DNA of 64,000 bases from contig NC_089493.1 of assembly GCF_036850765.1 (NCBI RefSeq), forward strand, positions 190,915,140 to 190,979,139, in the 5' to 3' direction. A program made the position numbers and the translations under genes. A model generated the notes under the pieces. It searched no databases and had not been told where the DNA came from. It was given only the letters and a program-made list of their open reading frames with translations. The DNA is from Saccopteryx bilineata (lineage: Eukaryota; Chordata; Mammalia; Chiroptera; Emballonuridae). Shown in pieces: positions 34,500 to 45,859 of this stretch (positions are counted from its first letter, which is position 1; every line of letters begins with the position of its first letter).

Positions 34500-34870
34500 A
34501 ATCCCCCACTGAGCAACTACATTCTATCAACATTTTGATTTTTCTAGAGGCAGATGGATAGTGAAAAATGAGATTCAATTACCTTGAAAATACAAGGGCA
34601 ATTTTACTCACAAACGCCGTACTTCAAAGCTGCATTTGAAAACAGGCATTCAAATGAGGCCCGGGCCCAGTTAAAAAGGAGATCGTTTATAAATTCCCTC
34701 CCATCTACCCCTTCTGACTAAGGAAGAGTCAGGCTCCCTTAGACACAGAAAAAAGACAAATGGGCTTGAAGTGCAATGAAATAAGCACTTTCTGACTCTA
34801 ATCCGAGCCGGAGAACTTTTCCATTAGAAGCTGGATATTTGGAAGATCCATCTGCTTAAACTGAACCAGT
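34500..34870. other. unique AT-rich stretch, possible conserved non-coding element
   Basis: No repeat and no coding frame. Motifs such as 'gattcaattaccttgaaaat' and 'ggcattcaaatgaggcccgg' give it the texture of constrained non-coding DNA. Confidence 0.25.
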
Positions 34871-35269
34871 CTAGTGACTGGGGGGTTCTCTCCATTGGAG
34901 CCGAAGCGGGGACTCTGCTCTTTTCCGAGGGACGTGGAATGAAATTACAACCCAACCTCTTACCAGAGCCAGCTCATTGACTCACCTGCTCACAAGTGCT
35001 GCCTAGGGCACGTCTGCACCTGGGCAAGAGGAAGAAGAAGACAGCCCTGACTGACCCAGACAGACAGACATGATGGAAATTTATATATGTCAGGCTACCA
35101 AGCAGATATAATGACAAACCCCCCTCCCCCCTTTGGAACCACTCGTTTATTCTTTCTTGATATTTTTATTCCTGGCCCAGGAGTGATTTTTTTTTTTCAA
35201 ACACCACTGATGGCTTCTCAAGGCAAACATAGACACCATATTTCCTCCGCCCACGAATAACTACAGCTG

Positions 35270-35460
35270 GACCCAGACTGCTGAATTCCTACTCTGCACG
35301 GTACCAGCCGTGGAGCTTGGGCCTCAGTCTCCCCATCTGTACAATGGAGATGACAGCAGCACCTACCTCATAGGACTGTTGTGAGGATTAAGTGAGAGCG
35401 TGCTTAGCGCCACGCATGGCACAGAGTCAGCGCTCCGTGACAGGTGGTTAATATTAAACC
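35270..35460 (+). mobile_element. MIR SINE
   Basis: 'gcctcagtctccccatctgt', 'cacctacctcataggactgt' and 'tgtgaggattaagtgagagc' form a well-preserved MIR. Confidence 0.88.
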
Positions 35461-35683
35461 TGCCTGAGGCTCGTGTCCCTGGGTATCCCCGAAACCTACT
35501 GACTTGCCTGTTGGGAGAAGACACTCTTAAGCTCAGAAGTATTCAAAAGGTCCCCGGGAAGGTGGCGAGCGGCTAGCTCCTCCCAACGCTTCTGAGATGC
35601 TTCTCGGTCTCCGTGCAATTCTCTACGCCGTGTGCTTGGACCAGCTCCGGTGTGGAAATCCAGTCTACGTATCCAGAGAAAAT

Positions 35684-35769
35684 CCATCCCGGCTCCGTGT
35701 GTGCACACCAAAACCTACACACATGTCCATCCCGGCTCCGTGTGCGCACACCAAAACCTACACACACAT
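35684..35769. repeat. 43-bp tandem duplication
   Basis: The unit CCATCCCGGCTCCGTGTG, followed by 'cacaccaaaacctacacaca', occurs at 35,684 and 35,727 with only a couple of differences. Confidence 0.9.
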
Positions 35770-36789
35770 GGGCATTTCTTCCTCCCTGTGCGACTCCCTG
35801 GCACCTCTTGGCAAAATCCAATCCCTGTAGGTGACATCTTGTTAGGGTGGCTGTCCAGCCCTACGATAAAATGTGCTGCTTCTCCCCGAGTGAAGCTCAA
35901 TTCGCCCAGCTCGGGGATTTATACCAAGCAATGAAATCCACAAAATAGAGAAATGCAAATAGATTGTAGAATATAATATTATCATTGTCAACACTAAAGA
36001 CTTCTATTTACTGCCCCCCAAAAGAAAATACACCCGCAGTCGTTTGTTTCAGGGGACGCAAGAAAAGTTTCAACAACTAACAGGGCATGTTTCTGAGCAA
36101 AATATGTCCCATATGTGATGTTGGAACACACATCGTCAGTGGCCACTTGTGCATCTGTGTTCTCGCAAACAAACCTGTGGTGTCGAGTTAGAGAAGGTCA
36201 CTTCCAGCCTGCCTCTCCGAGCCACAGGCCACCACCTCTGTCCACAAACAAACCGAAGAGCAGAGATTTATTCGGAGGGACAGGCCCTCTGAGGCAGGTC
36301 TCCGCTGGCTGGCACGTCTCAGGACCTGGGGTCTGAGGGGTTTCCCACTGTCTTCCTGAGGCACTAAAGGCAGACAGAGGGGAGGTCGAGGAAGTGGGTG
36401 GCACGTGTTGCTTTGGGCAAAGGGGAGGCTGCAAAGAGAAGAGACAGCACAGGAAAACAGGAAATTATGGGGACAGTGACATCCATCTTTTCTCTCTCGT
36501 GGCAACTCGACCCCTACATCCCCACCTGTTGCACAGGATTCCGGCAACGGATGAGACCAGTTCTTTTTGTGGGTTTGGATGAAGAACAAACCTGTGATTT
36601 TATTTAGGGATTTGGGTGTCATATTCAGCCTGGTCACAGCGATGGTTTCATTTCTGTCTGCTGTCTGAGAAGGACCTAAATGTATGAGGCTTTAAACAGG
36701 AACAGTTACCTAAAGGATATTTTGTGTAAAAAAAAAAAAAATTATATATATATTTAGCAGACTGCCTTAGCAGCCCTAGGAAATATGCA

Positions 36790-36925
36790 GGTATGACTGT
36801 GACCATTGTACAGATGAGAAAACAGAGGCTTGACAAAATGAAATGCATTGCCCATGGTCACCAGCTCGTAAGAGGGAGCATCAAGATACAAATTCAGGTC
36901 TGTCTGACCCCAGAAGCCTCGCACC
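36790..36925 (-). mobile_element. MIR SINE
   Basis: 'gtacagatgagaaaacagag' and 'acaaattcaggtctgtctga' are reversed MIR. Confidence 0.75.
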
Positions 36926-36984
36926 TGAACCCTCCCCCATCAGGAAAGCCCTACGTGGCCTGGGCTTGGGGCCCTGACATGGGT

Positions 36985-37150
36985 GGGTCACCCCCACTTC
37001 ACAGGTGGGGAAGACACTGTGGTTCTGCTCACAGATGAAGAGCCCGACGCGTGAGAGAGGAGGAGGCGTTTGCCCGAGTCACACAGACACTATGTCGCGT
37101 GACCGGGGTTTGGTCCCCAAGCCCTGTGGGTCAGGAAGCGAGAACTTGAA
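36985..37150 (-). mobile_element. MIR SINE
   Basis: 'acttcacaggtggggaagac' and 'ttgcccgagtcacacagaca' are a second reversed MIR directly after the first. Confidence 0.6.
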
Positions 37151-37624
37151 GACGCAGTGGTCATGCCTCTTCCAGCCCCTCCCTGTGAGACCTACACGTG
37201 GGGTGAGTTCCATGAGTTTCAGCCACCAAATCGGTAACTTCATTTTGCATTTTTGCATCCACAGGTTCCTATTTTTGTTTTATTTATTTATTTTTTTTAC
37301 TTGCAGCTCATTTGGACAAAGAATGTCACCCGTATTTGAGAAGTTGGTCGAGAAAGGAGCTCTTGTCTGTCCCTGGGGCTGGAGGGGTCTTGACAATTAA
37401 CTTTGATTAAAGAAGGAAAAGAAGAAGCTTCATCCTTGCTCCCAAGGGTCAAATGCCATGATCCCCCCAACTCAGTCCTAACCCATCCCTCCATCCCAGA
37501 TGGCCTCTTGAGTTCCTGTATGTGCCCCCAAGTCAGGACAGGGCCCAAGGCGTGGTGAGCTCTATTAGTGTCCTCTCCCTGGGCCCCTCGTCACAGGGTA
37601 GCCACAGTGGGAGAGGGGTCATTT

Positions 37625-37910
37625 ATTCAGGCAACGAGTACTGGTGACCAGTGAAATGGTGAGCACTGCGCCATGGGCTGGGGATGGACAGAGAGTGACA
37701 CAGTTATGTTCCCTGGTAACTGGCTCTTATATCCTAGTGGGGACACAGCCAAGAATCAGGCAAACAGATAAAGCAGTCCAGCTAGCAGATAGTGCTAAGT
37801 GTTAAGAAAATAATGAAACAGCGGTGTGCTATTGGGGGTGGGGGAGGGTAACATTAGAACCAGAAGCCCGAGAAGGCTTCCTGGAGGAGATGATGCTGAG
37901 TGGGGACCTA
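37625..37910 (-). mobile_element. L2 LINE fragment, reversed
   Basis: Reversed L2 order: 'tttattcaggcaacgagtac', 'gctggggatggacagagagt', 'ctagtggggacacagccaag', 'aaggcttcctggaggagatg'. Confidence 0.75.
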
Positions 37911-38409
37911 GCTGCTGGGAAGGAGACCTGGGCATTTTTTTGGGCAGTCACCACATCAGAGTTTCCATGAAGGTCTCAAAGATCCCTAGACTCTAATTTC
38001 AACCAACAATGAGTCACAGTCACTCTTCAAATGCCACCACCCCATGCCCAAACCCCCCCACCCCACCCTACCACACCCATGATGGCAGTTTGTTTAGCCA
38101 ACAGAAAAAAATCATTCTACAATACACTTGGTGGGAGAGGTCCACGGGGAAGGGGAGGGCTCCAGTCTCTCCTTCAGACAACGGTCATCCTGGGGGACTC
38201 AGAACATCCACAGCCTAGCTAGCACCTGCTGTAAGGGCTTTGTCCCCAGAGTTCATTTCCACAAAGTCTGCACCTGCCCTTTTGAAACTTCTGCAAGAAA
38301 GGGGTGCTGATAGGGGAAATGGAGGCAGAGGGCTTTATTGCTGACAGAGGCTGGACAACACTCCCAAAGGGAAAGGGGGTTGGCATTAACGGGGTCCTGC
38401 TGTGCACCA

Positions 38410-38550
38410 GCCTGTCACGGGGGCTTCACCTACGTTGTCCCCTTCAGTCCCAGGAGGAAGGTATTAAAAGCCCCAGGATACTGGATCTCTGAGAAGCAGA
38501 GCAACTTCCTCAATATCACCCAGCAGGGAAGTGGCAGAACCAGAACTGAT
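38410..38550 (-). mobile_element. MIR SINE
   Basis: 'aatatcacccagcagggaag' and 'tggcagaaccagaactgatt' are reversed MIR core. Confidence 0.6.
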
Positions 38551-38899
38551 TACATTATATTATATTAATTGCTAATGCAGCACTAATCACATCACGTTAA
38601 TTAGGTTAATCGACTGTATTGTCCTGGCCTCTCAATTCCTAAGTGAGAAAGCCGGGATTCAAACCCAGATATACCTGATGCCCTCTTTTTTTGTTTGTTT
38701 GTTTCATTTTTGTTTTTCATTTTCCAGAAAGAGAGGCGGATCTCCACAGAGGAGCAGGGGAAAAGGCTCCGTATTAAAAGAGACCAAAGAGCTAGGACAA
38801 GGGCCCGTCAAACCTGGGGCTGGAGAGGAACCCGGGCTGAAGGGGCAAGTGTGGGAAAGGGCCCTTAGTGGCCACTGACGAGGCTGGAATATGGATGGT

Positions 38900-39165
38900 A
38901 GATGAGATAAAAGTGTTGTATCATCTTGAATTTACGATGTTGGTGACCCGGCTATGATTATTACATCAGACAGTATCTTCATCTTTAGAAAACACACAGC
39001 CAAGTATGCGGAGGTAAAAGGCCATGATATGTGCAGCTTATTCGTATGGTTCAGAAAAGAAGTTTTGTGTGTGTGTGTGTTAACAATATATGAAGCTAAT
39101 GGTATATTTACTTTTCTGTAAGTTTAAAATTATTTCCAAAGAAACAGTTAAAAAGAGAGGGGAGG
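38900..39165 (+). mobile_element. L1 3' UTR fragment (old mammalian L1M/L1ME type)
   Basis: The order 'gaggtaaaaggccatgatat', 'gcagcttattcgtatggttc', a GT repeat, then 'cttttctgtaagtttaaaat' and 'tatttccaaagaaacagtta' is that of the 3' end of ancient L1 families. No ORF2 sequence remains. Confidence 0.65.
39066..39081. repeat. (GT)n microsatellite inside an L1 3' UTR
   Basis: Eight GT units, at the usual place of the GT tract in ancient L1 3' UTRs. Confidence 0.85.
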
Positions 39166-39197
39166 AGAGCACAGGAACTGCCAGATGTCATGTCAAG

Positions 39198-39400
39198 AGT
39201 TTTTTTATTTTATTTTTTTTACTTAGAAATTAAATTAATGGAGTGACATTGATCAATAAGAGTACTCAAGTTTCAGGTAGACATTTCTATAGCATTTGAA
39301 CTGTTGATTGTGTTGTGTGCCCATCACCCAAAGTCAAATCATTTTCCGTCGCCGTTTATTTGTCTCCCTTTATTCCAATTTGTAAATGCGTCAACCTTTG
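39198..39400 (-). mobile_element. L1 3' end fragment, reversed
   Basis: A T-rich start is followed by 'ggagtgacattgatcaataa', 'ttcaggtagacatttctata', 'ttgtgtgcccatcacccaaa', 'gtcaaatcattttccgtc'. This is the reversed 3' end of an L1 family common in laurasiatherians. It abuts an oppositely oriented L1 fragment. Confidence 0.75.
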
Positions 39401-39499
39401 AGAGTTCTTTGTCATTCGGATCTTAGGGAGACTGAGCTTGAAATGCTACCTCACCATCATTCATTGAGGGTTCCCTGCCACACATGGAGGTAAGCACTT

Positions 39500-39690
39500 T
39501 CTCCGTATTGTCTCAGCCGATCCACCTAGGAATCCCAAACACCAGAAAAGGTAGGTCATTATCCCCACAGAGACCTGGAAACCCGGGCACAGAGAGTATT
39601 GCAAATGACCCTGAGTCCCTCCACAACCAAGCCCAGGTTTGAACTGAAACATGACTGATTCCAAAGCCCAAACTCATCACTTCTATCAAG
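39500..39690 (-). mobile_element. MIR SINE
   Basis: 'attatccccacagagacctg', 'cccaggtttgaactgaaaca' and 'ctgattccaaagcccaaact' are reversed MIR. Confidence 0.7.
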
Positions 39691-40124
39691 AAGCAATATT
39701 TTAAACAAGTAAACAGTTTGCTTTCCCAGTAGAAGAATGTACTAAATACCAAAGTAATATACCAGATTGCATGCTTCCCAAGAGGCACACCTGACTTTCT
39801 GAGCTCTGCTCAGTAGGTTAGAGCATCATCCCCACTCTTAAGGGCTGGGACAGTAACTTTGGTTTACAGGAGAAGCATCTTTAGAAAGCGATCATAAGTG
39901 ACTTCCTACTTTGGGACATCAGCTAGCGTCTGAGCACCCGTGGGGAATTTAGGAATCACTGGCAACTTACCAGGTGCTGTCACTACCATCACCAGGCATT
40001 CTGACTTTCCCAAGGGGGCCTCTTGTCAAATGGCCAGGCCACTGTCAGACCACAGCTCTTCATAAGTGGGTTGGAAGAAGCTGATCTCTGGCCGATGGTT
40101 CATATGATCTTGCATTTCCCTGAG

Positions 40125-40505
40125 AGTGTCTGATTTTGTCTCACATTTGGGCAAATCCTCTTCCCTATGTTCAGAATGCCCCTTGTCCCAACTCCATCAT
40201 TTTTTGCTAAACTCTGGTTTGTTCTTTTTGTCCTAGCCTGGGTGTCACTTCCTCCAGGAAGCCTTCCCTGAATCCTAGACTAGAGTAGATCCCCCTCCTA
40301 TGGGGTCTCCAGGTACCAAGGTATTCACTTTGTTTTGTCCACTCTTAACCTCTTTGTAAAGGCCCACCTCTCCCCCTTTATAGGGTCTTTTTCATCCCAC
40401 GAAGCAGGGGCTATGTTTTGTTCCTCAGATATTGGCCGTAGCCCAGTACAGAACAACGACTTGGAAAATATTTGGTCCATCAATAAATAAAGGAAGTACT
40501 AAAGA
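40125..40505 (+). mobile_element. L2 LINE 3' fragment
   Basis: 'gggtgtcacttcctccagga', 'agccttccctgaatcctaga', 'cacgaagcaggggctatgtt' and 'ggtccatcaataaataaagg' reproduce the L2 3' end in order, including its terminal AATAAA-like motif. Confidence 0.8.
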
Positions 40506-40609
40506 GTAAGCTTACACTGAATTTCCATGTGAAGTGGTGGGGGCTTTGAGTTAAGCCCGTGATTCTACGATGTGAGAGACACTTTAGAAAATTAACTCAG
40601 GCCCTTGTC

Positions 40610-40835
40610 GAGCGGACCTGGTTATGAATTCTCAGATCTGAAGCTTTCTGTGACTTTAATCAAGCTGCCTACCTTCTCTACACTTCAGTTTCCTCATCTG
40701 TAAGATGCAGATACACACGGCCCCTGACACCTACTTTTATTGTGAGCATCAGACATTAAACCCATGGAGCTCTGAGTAGTGTCCCTGACCCTGGCAAACA
40801 CTGGTTAAATGTTGGCCACAGCGATTGTGATTTGT
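40610..40835 (+). mobile_element. MIR SINE
   Basis: 'cacttcagtttcctcatctg', 'taagatgcagatacacacgg' and 'ccctggcaaacactggttaa' are MIR 3' half and tail. Confidence 0.8.
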
Positions 40836-41235
40836 TATGTTATTATAATTATTATCATGATTATTATTGTTAAAACCATATTAAAAGGAAAGGAATCATG
40901 GATAGATGTTCAGCCAGCTGCTGCCATGGAAACCTAACTAAATACCCAGAAGGGTAGTTGACTCTTCATCCAGATGTTGGGTGTACGGCGGCATCTGGGG
41001 ATCTTGCCTCCAGCAGAATCTAGCTCTGCATACAAGATTTGTGTTTCCTTTGTCAAGCTCAGACTTGATTAGGGGGGAATAAAGCGCATCATTTCAAATT
41101 CCTGGCCTCTGGTGTCCAGAACTAAAGGCAGGTGTGTCTTGCTAAATCTGGTCTGAAACCTTGAGTCAGGCAAGATAACTCTCGGGTCTTCAAAGTACTT
41201 ATTTGCGGGTAAGTTTGCCAATAGAAAATGGGCTA

Positions 41236-41410
41236 CCAGCCCTGGCTCAATAGCTCAGTTGGTTAGAGCATCGTCTAATATGCAAAGGTTGCAGGTTCGA
41301 TCCTCCATCAGGGCATATACACAAATCAACTGATGAATGCATAAATAAGTGGATCAATGAATCGATGTTTCTCTCTCTCTAAAATCAATCATTTAAAAAT
41401 TAAAAAGAAA
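41236..41410 (+). mobile_element. tRNA-derived SINE (VES-like)
   Basis: The head 'gccctggctcaatagctcag' and 'gttggttagagcatcgtc' carry the A box; the B box is 'ggttcgatcctc'. The tail is 'ctctctctaaaatcaatca' followed by A-rich sequence. Target duplications AGAAAATGGGCTA lie at 41,223-41,235 and 41,411-41,423 and are perfect. Confidence 0.88.
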
Positions 41411-41489
41411 AGAAAATGGGCTAGCATCTACAAAGTCTTCAGTTCTATGGGCTTGAATGTTGCAGCTAGAAAAGGTGGTGTCTGGAGAG

Positions 41490-41690
41490 ACAATATAGTG
41501 TAATGGTTAGCACAGACTTCAAATCCAGCCCCATAACCTTGAGCAAATTTCTTTACCTCTCTGTGCTTCAGTTTCTTCATCTGTAAAATTGAGTTAAGAA
41601 AAGTATCGACCTCTGAGATTTACATTAAGAGGATTAAATGAGTAGGTATTTGTAAAATGCTCCAAATAGTGCTTTATGCTGTTTATTAAA
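41490..41690 (+). mobile_element. MIR SINE, nearly full length
   Basis: It starts at 'agtgtaatggttagcacaga' and runs through 'ttcagtttcttcatctgtaa' to 'aggattaaatgagtaggtat'. Confidence 0.88.
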
Positions 41691-42053
41691 TAAAGTCAAT
41701 AACAGTACTTTGTGGTCAATTTAAACAAAAGAGAAAATTATAGACTGAACCTCAGAGCCTTGGGGTCCATAGGCGTGTGTATTTATTTCTGCATTTTTGT
41801 TTCAGAGATGTCTGTCCAGGAGGACAGGAGGGAGGCAGAAAGAAAGTCCTTCTCGATCTGGCTCTGTAGTTGGCAATTTCTATGGGGGAGGAATGTGAAT
41901 TTGATCAACAGTTTGCAACCTCTCTGGCAAATTCCTAAAACTGATTCCACTAGAGTCCTGGACTTTCAAGTCCTGTATAAAGAAGACAGAAATAAACACC
42001 GGCTTTTCTCTAAGCTATAGGTGAAATTTTATTTCTGATGGTAATAGTGTTTT

Positions 42054-42447
42054 GTTTTTTTGGGGTTTTTTTGTATTTTTCTGAAGCTGGAAACGGAGAG
42101 AGACAGTCAGACAGACTCCCGCATGCGCCCAACCGAGATCCACCCAGCACGCCCACCAGGGGCGAAGCTCTGCCCACCAGGGGGCGATGCTCTGCCCCTC
42201 CGGGGCGTCGCTCTGCTGTGACCAGAGCCACTTTAGCGCCTGGGGCAGAGGCCAAGAAGCCATCCCCAGCGCCCGGGCCATCTTTGCTCCAATGGAGCCT
42301 TGACTACAGGAGGGGAAGAGAGAGACAGAGAGGAGGGGGGGTGGAGAAGCAAATGGGTGCTTCTCCTATGTGCCCTGGCCGGGAATCGAACCCGGGTCCC
42401 CCGCACGCCAGGCCGATGCTCTACTGCTGAGCCAACCGGCCAGGGCC
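42054..42447 (-). mobile_element. tRNA-derived bat SINE, full-length, with a 21-bp internal duplication
   Basis: This is the same subfamily as at 9.2 and 26.5 kb, reversed. The perfect 14-bp target duplication GGTAATAGTGTTTT lies at 42,040-42,053 and 42,448-42,461, marking both edges exactly. A 21-bp unit beginning CCACCAGGGG is tandemly doubled at 42,153 and 42,174; the other two copies have one unit each. The insertion postdates the surrounding L1 and MIR sequence. Confidence 0.95.
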
Positions 42448-42694
42448 GGTAATAGTGTTTTTGAAAACGATAGACCAGTTATATCCAAGTCAAAGGTAAC
42501 TTATTTTATAAGGAGTTGTTTAAATATAGACTAAGATAGAACTAATTATAATAATCAGCATCAAATACTGTACAATTAAAAGGCTCTTTAAAGATCTCAA
42601 GATGTATTTGCATCACTCATCTGACTTCTACATACGCCCTATCCTCGTGTACTGGCAGAATAAGGAGCACAGGACCCCAAGTGATTTCGTTATT

Positions 42695-42865
42695 CTGTCT
42701 GAGCTTCTGTTCATTAGCAAATGATTTCATGTGTCTAGGCCTCAGTTTTCCTGTCTATAAAAGGGGCCAATATTCCTTACCTCGTGCTGTGTCACAAGTA
42801 TTATGCTAGTGAGCTACAGGAGGCCCCTCGCAAAGTGACTGACACACGTTGTTAGTATTACTGCC
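42695..42865 (+). mobile_element. MIR SINE
   Basis: 'ctaggcctcagttttcctgt', 'ctataaaaggggccaatatt' are MIR core and tail. Confidence 0.75.
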
Positions 42866-42934
42866 TCACAGAGGAGAGATCGCAGATAGATTGTGAGAAT
42901 AAAATGCGAGAGTCCAGTGAATTAAAATCGCCTT

Positions 42935-43480
42935 GAAATTTTCACATAAAGAGTATTGTTTTTAAATGGGTTTCATATGTTAAGGAATGGTTGTTACAGT
43001 TCCAGGTGTGATCATGGCAATGGGGTTATGTTTTTAAAAGGGTCTTCGTGGAGGAAAATGGCTGATCCCAGGCCTAGGGCTGGAGACGTACCAGAGAAGC
43101 CTGGGACATCTTGTCAGCAAGGGAGTCAACAAAGACAATGAGAACTCTGACTCAAGACAATGTGAAGAGGCTCCCACTGGCCAAAAAATGGGACAACGTG
43201 AATAAACATCAATAAAGATGATACCTGGAAAGAATTGAAAACAACTAGGCTCAAATCCATGAGTTTATAAATGATACTGAAAAACTGATCATTTTGAAAG
43301 ATCCTAGAAAGACAACTCACTTATTTTCAAAACTGGTGAGTAAAGAAAGGGTAGACCATCAAACGTTTCCAGCTTTTCTATATGAACTGACCCTCTGCAT
43401 AATCAGGTGTTAAATAAGAAAAGTTTCTTTGTTCCAGAGAGTAAATGCAAAGGGAATGGAGAATATCACTGTTTGGCGCA
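42935..43480 (+). mobile_element. L1M-type 3' fragment
   Basis: 'gttacagttccaggtgtgat', 'gggttatgtttttaaaaggg', then 'caaaaaatgggacaacgtga', 'aataaagatgatacctggaa' and 'atgagtttataaatgatact' match the general layout of ancient L1 3' UTRs. The subfamily is uncertain. Confidence 0.5.
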
Positions 43481-44339
43481 CCCCTAATGGATTAATGAAT
43501 CTAGTTGATGATCACTCGTGGTCACTCATGTCCCTAAAGAGAGGCAGCCACAGATGTATGTGCCTGTGAAACAGCCTCGCCCCTTCAACAACCATAAACA
43601 ACAAAACACAAAATCTTACAGGGCCTCGAGATCTAATAATCAGATTACAGAAATCGCAAGGGCCCAATGGAATCAGAGGAGACAGGCTACAGAACAGCGT
43701 TGGGAGGTAGTATTCATCCTTCTCAGAAGCCAGTCCACATCAGAACTGGGTGAAAGGGATACGGCAGATGGGCATGTTTCAGTGACCCTTCCAGAAGAGA
43801 AAGGGAGGTAGCATGTCATCTCGGCAGAGGCCCTAAGGAAGGAAAAGGAAGGCATTGAGGATGCAAGAGAGGGGAAATGACTAGCCCTCAGCCGCACAAC
43901 CAGCCAGAGACGGAAGAGGCTAATAGGGCCCTGGACTCAGAAGTGTCAGTCAACAGATTTCTGTTCAGAACCTTCACAGTTTCTCCTCCAAGAAGATTAC
44001 TGATGCTCAAATCCCCAACTAAGTTCTCAAGTTCTGTATAGCAAAGCCATGCTGTTGTGAGTTGGGGTCCCTTTATTAAGGAAACAGCACCCCCTGCTGT
44101 CCTTCCTGGCTGCAGACAGACCTGCTTTAGCACTTAGGCCCTGAGCTGCACCTGGAGCAGGCTGGAGATCTCATGTCCACCCCTCACTGCACTTCCGGAA
44201 AGAAATCCAGCCAGACCGCTGCTCATTGCCTGGATTGGTTTGCTTATTTGCTTGATTTCAAATGAACTTGGTGTGGAGGATTTGGGCAAAACCTCTGATT
44301 TATTATTAATTAATTATATTAACAACAATGCCTAATTAT

Positions 44340-44430
44340 TGAACCCTTACCTGTTAAGCCCTTAGATGCGTTACTTTTGTGAAGGTTATTGTCCCCATTT
44401 TGTAGATTAAGAAACTGAAAACACTGGTCA
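44340..44430 (-). mobile_element. MIR SINE fragment
   Basis: 'ccccattttgtagattaaga' and 'aactgaaaacactggtcact' resemble reversed MIR. Confidence 0.5.
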
Positions 44431-44599
44431 CTTGGTATCATTATTTTTTGTTTAACACTTTAATAATCATAATTTAATAATTATTTATTCATTCACTTGT
44501 GCAACACACTTGTATTTAGCCGCTGCAGTATCTCAGGTTCCCGGGCTATCATGATGAGTAGCAGAGTAAAGAGGGAGAAGGAGAGGAAAAAACCCACAG

Positions 44600-44820
44600 G
44601 AATTGAGCATCTACTCCGTACCACTCGGCTCCTGTCTTAGATTGCACTACCTCGTCCAGCCCTCCATCAGTCCTGTGAGGGAGGGAGGTGTTTATACATC
44701 CATTCATTGTACAGATGAGAAAGAATGAGTCTCAGAGACTTCAAGTTACTTGGTGGCTGGTGGAAGAGCTGGGATTTAAACTCAGTTCTCCCTGATGCCA
44801 AAGCCCTACTTTTTGAAAGT
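44600..44820 (-). mobile_element. MIR SINE
   Basis: 'attgtacagatgagaaagaa', 'gagctgggatttaaactcag' and 'ctgatgccaaagccctactt' form a long reversed MIR. Confidence 0.8.
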
Positions 44821-44989
44821 ATATACTAGCAGAAATGCTTTTTTTTTTTTTTTAAATGTTTATTAAGGACTTGGAGGGGGTCAGGAAGATGGAATGAGCA
44901 ACTCTACCCACGGTAGAGCAGGTGTTCGCTGAAACGGTTGGTGATCTGGGAATTCAGTCACTCACTTCTTCGGTTATCCAGTGGTCCAA

Positions 44990-45130
44990 AAAAAAATGTT
45001 TACTGAGCACCTCAGATGACTTGGGCACCTCACTAGAAACCAGGGAGATGGCGATGGACAAGCTAGTATGAAGATACCGGCCGTCGTGGAGCTTATAGTT
45101 GGGGGGATCAGGGAGGTCTAGCACTCAACA
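44990..45130 (-). mobile_element. L2 fragment, reversed
   Basis: 'tttactgagcacctcagatg', 'aaccagggagatggcgatgg' and 'cgtggagcttatagttgggg' correspond to the reversed L2 3' end. Confidence 0.6.
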
Positions 45131-45200
45131 AGGGAACTCCCAGTAATCGCTCTGGTTGGGCTCAGGTGCTAGGCAGGAGGAGGAAGAACAGGTGTTACTG

Positions 45201-45324
45201 GAGTCCCGGAAGTGGCCCAAGACTGAGGCATGCTGGGAAGCCAGGCTGGTGGAGCCACATGGGAGTCCCGGAAGCGGCCCAAGACTGAGGCATGCTGGGA
45301 AGCCAGGCTGGGGGAGCCACGTGG
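45201..45324. repeat. 62-bp tandem duplication
   Basis: The unit beginning GAGTCCCGGAAG occurs at 45,201 and 45,263. The copies differ at only a few bases, including GTGG versus GCGG and ACAT versus ACGT, so the duplication is recent. Confidence 0.9.
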
Positions 45325-45859
45325 GAGCCGCCTGGTGGGCTGGGGAGCGGGGGGCTGAATGGAGAGAGGAGGCGAAGAGGCGCTGGGCCGGAGGCAGCGT
45401 GTCTCTGAAGGTTTAAGGTAGGAGAACAGGTGGCAGCGGGGACGCTGTGACAAGGAGAGAAGGGAGGAAGGTGCGGCTGGGGGAGCGGTCACCGGCGATG
45501 AAACCAAGTCACGGCTTGGAGACTGCAGCCCGGAGCAGCGCTGCTCAAACTCGCGGGGTGGGGGGTGAGGGGGAAGCGGGAGCTCTGCTTCGTTTCTGGG
45601 CTCCCTGACACACCAACGCTTTTGTAAAAAGCAGTACGAGTAAAAATCGAAAAGTTATACCAAGTAATAGCACCAACTTACTTCTGGATTCAACAGCCAT
45701 AAAACCACTCGGTCCAATTGCTCTTTTTATACTTATTTCGTGATGGACCAGTAACAGTTTGCCACCTAGCACCTGCCAGGGGCCACGGCTTAGCGCCCCG
45801 GGGGGAGTCATTGTCTCAGCTTCCTGAAGGAAGGAAGTCGTAAGTAACAGTCAGCCAGG

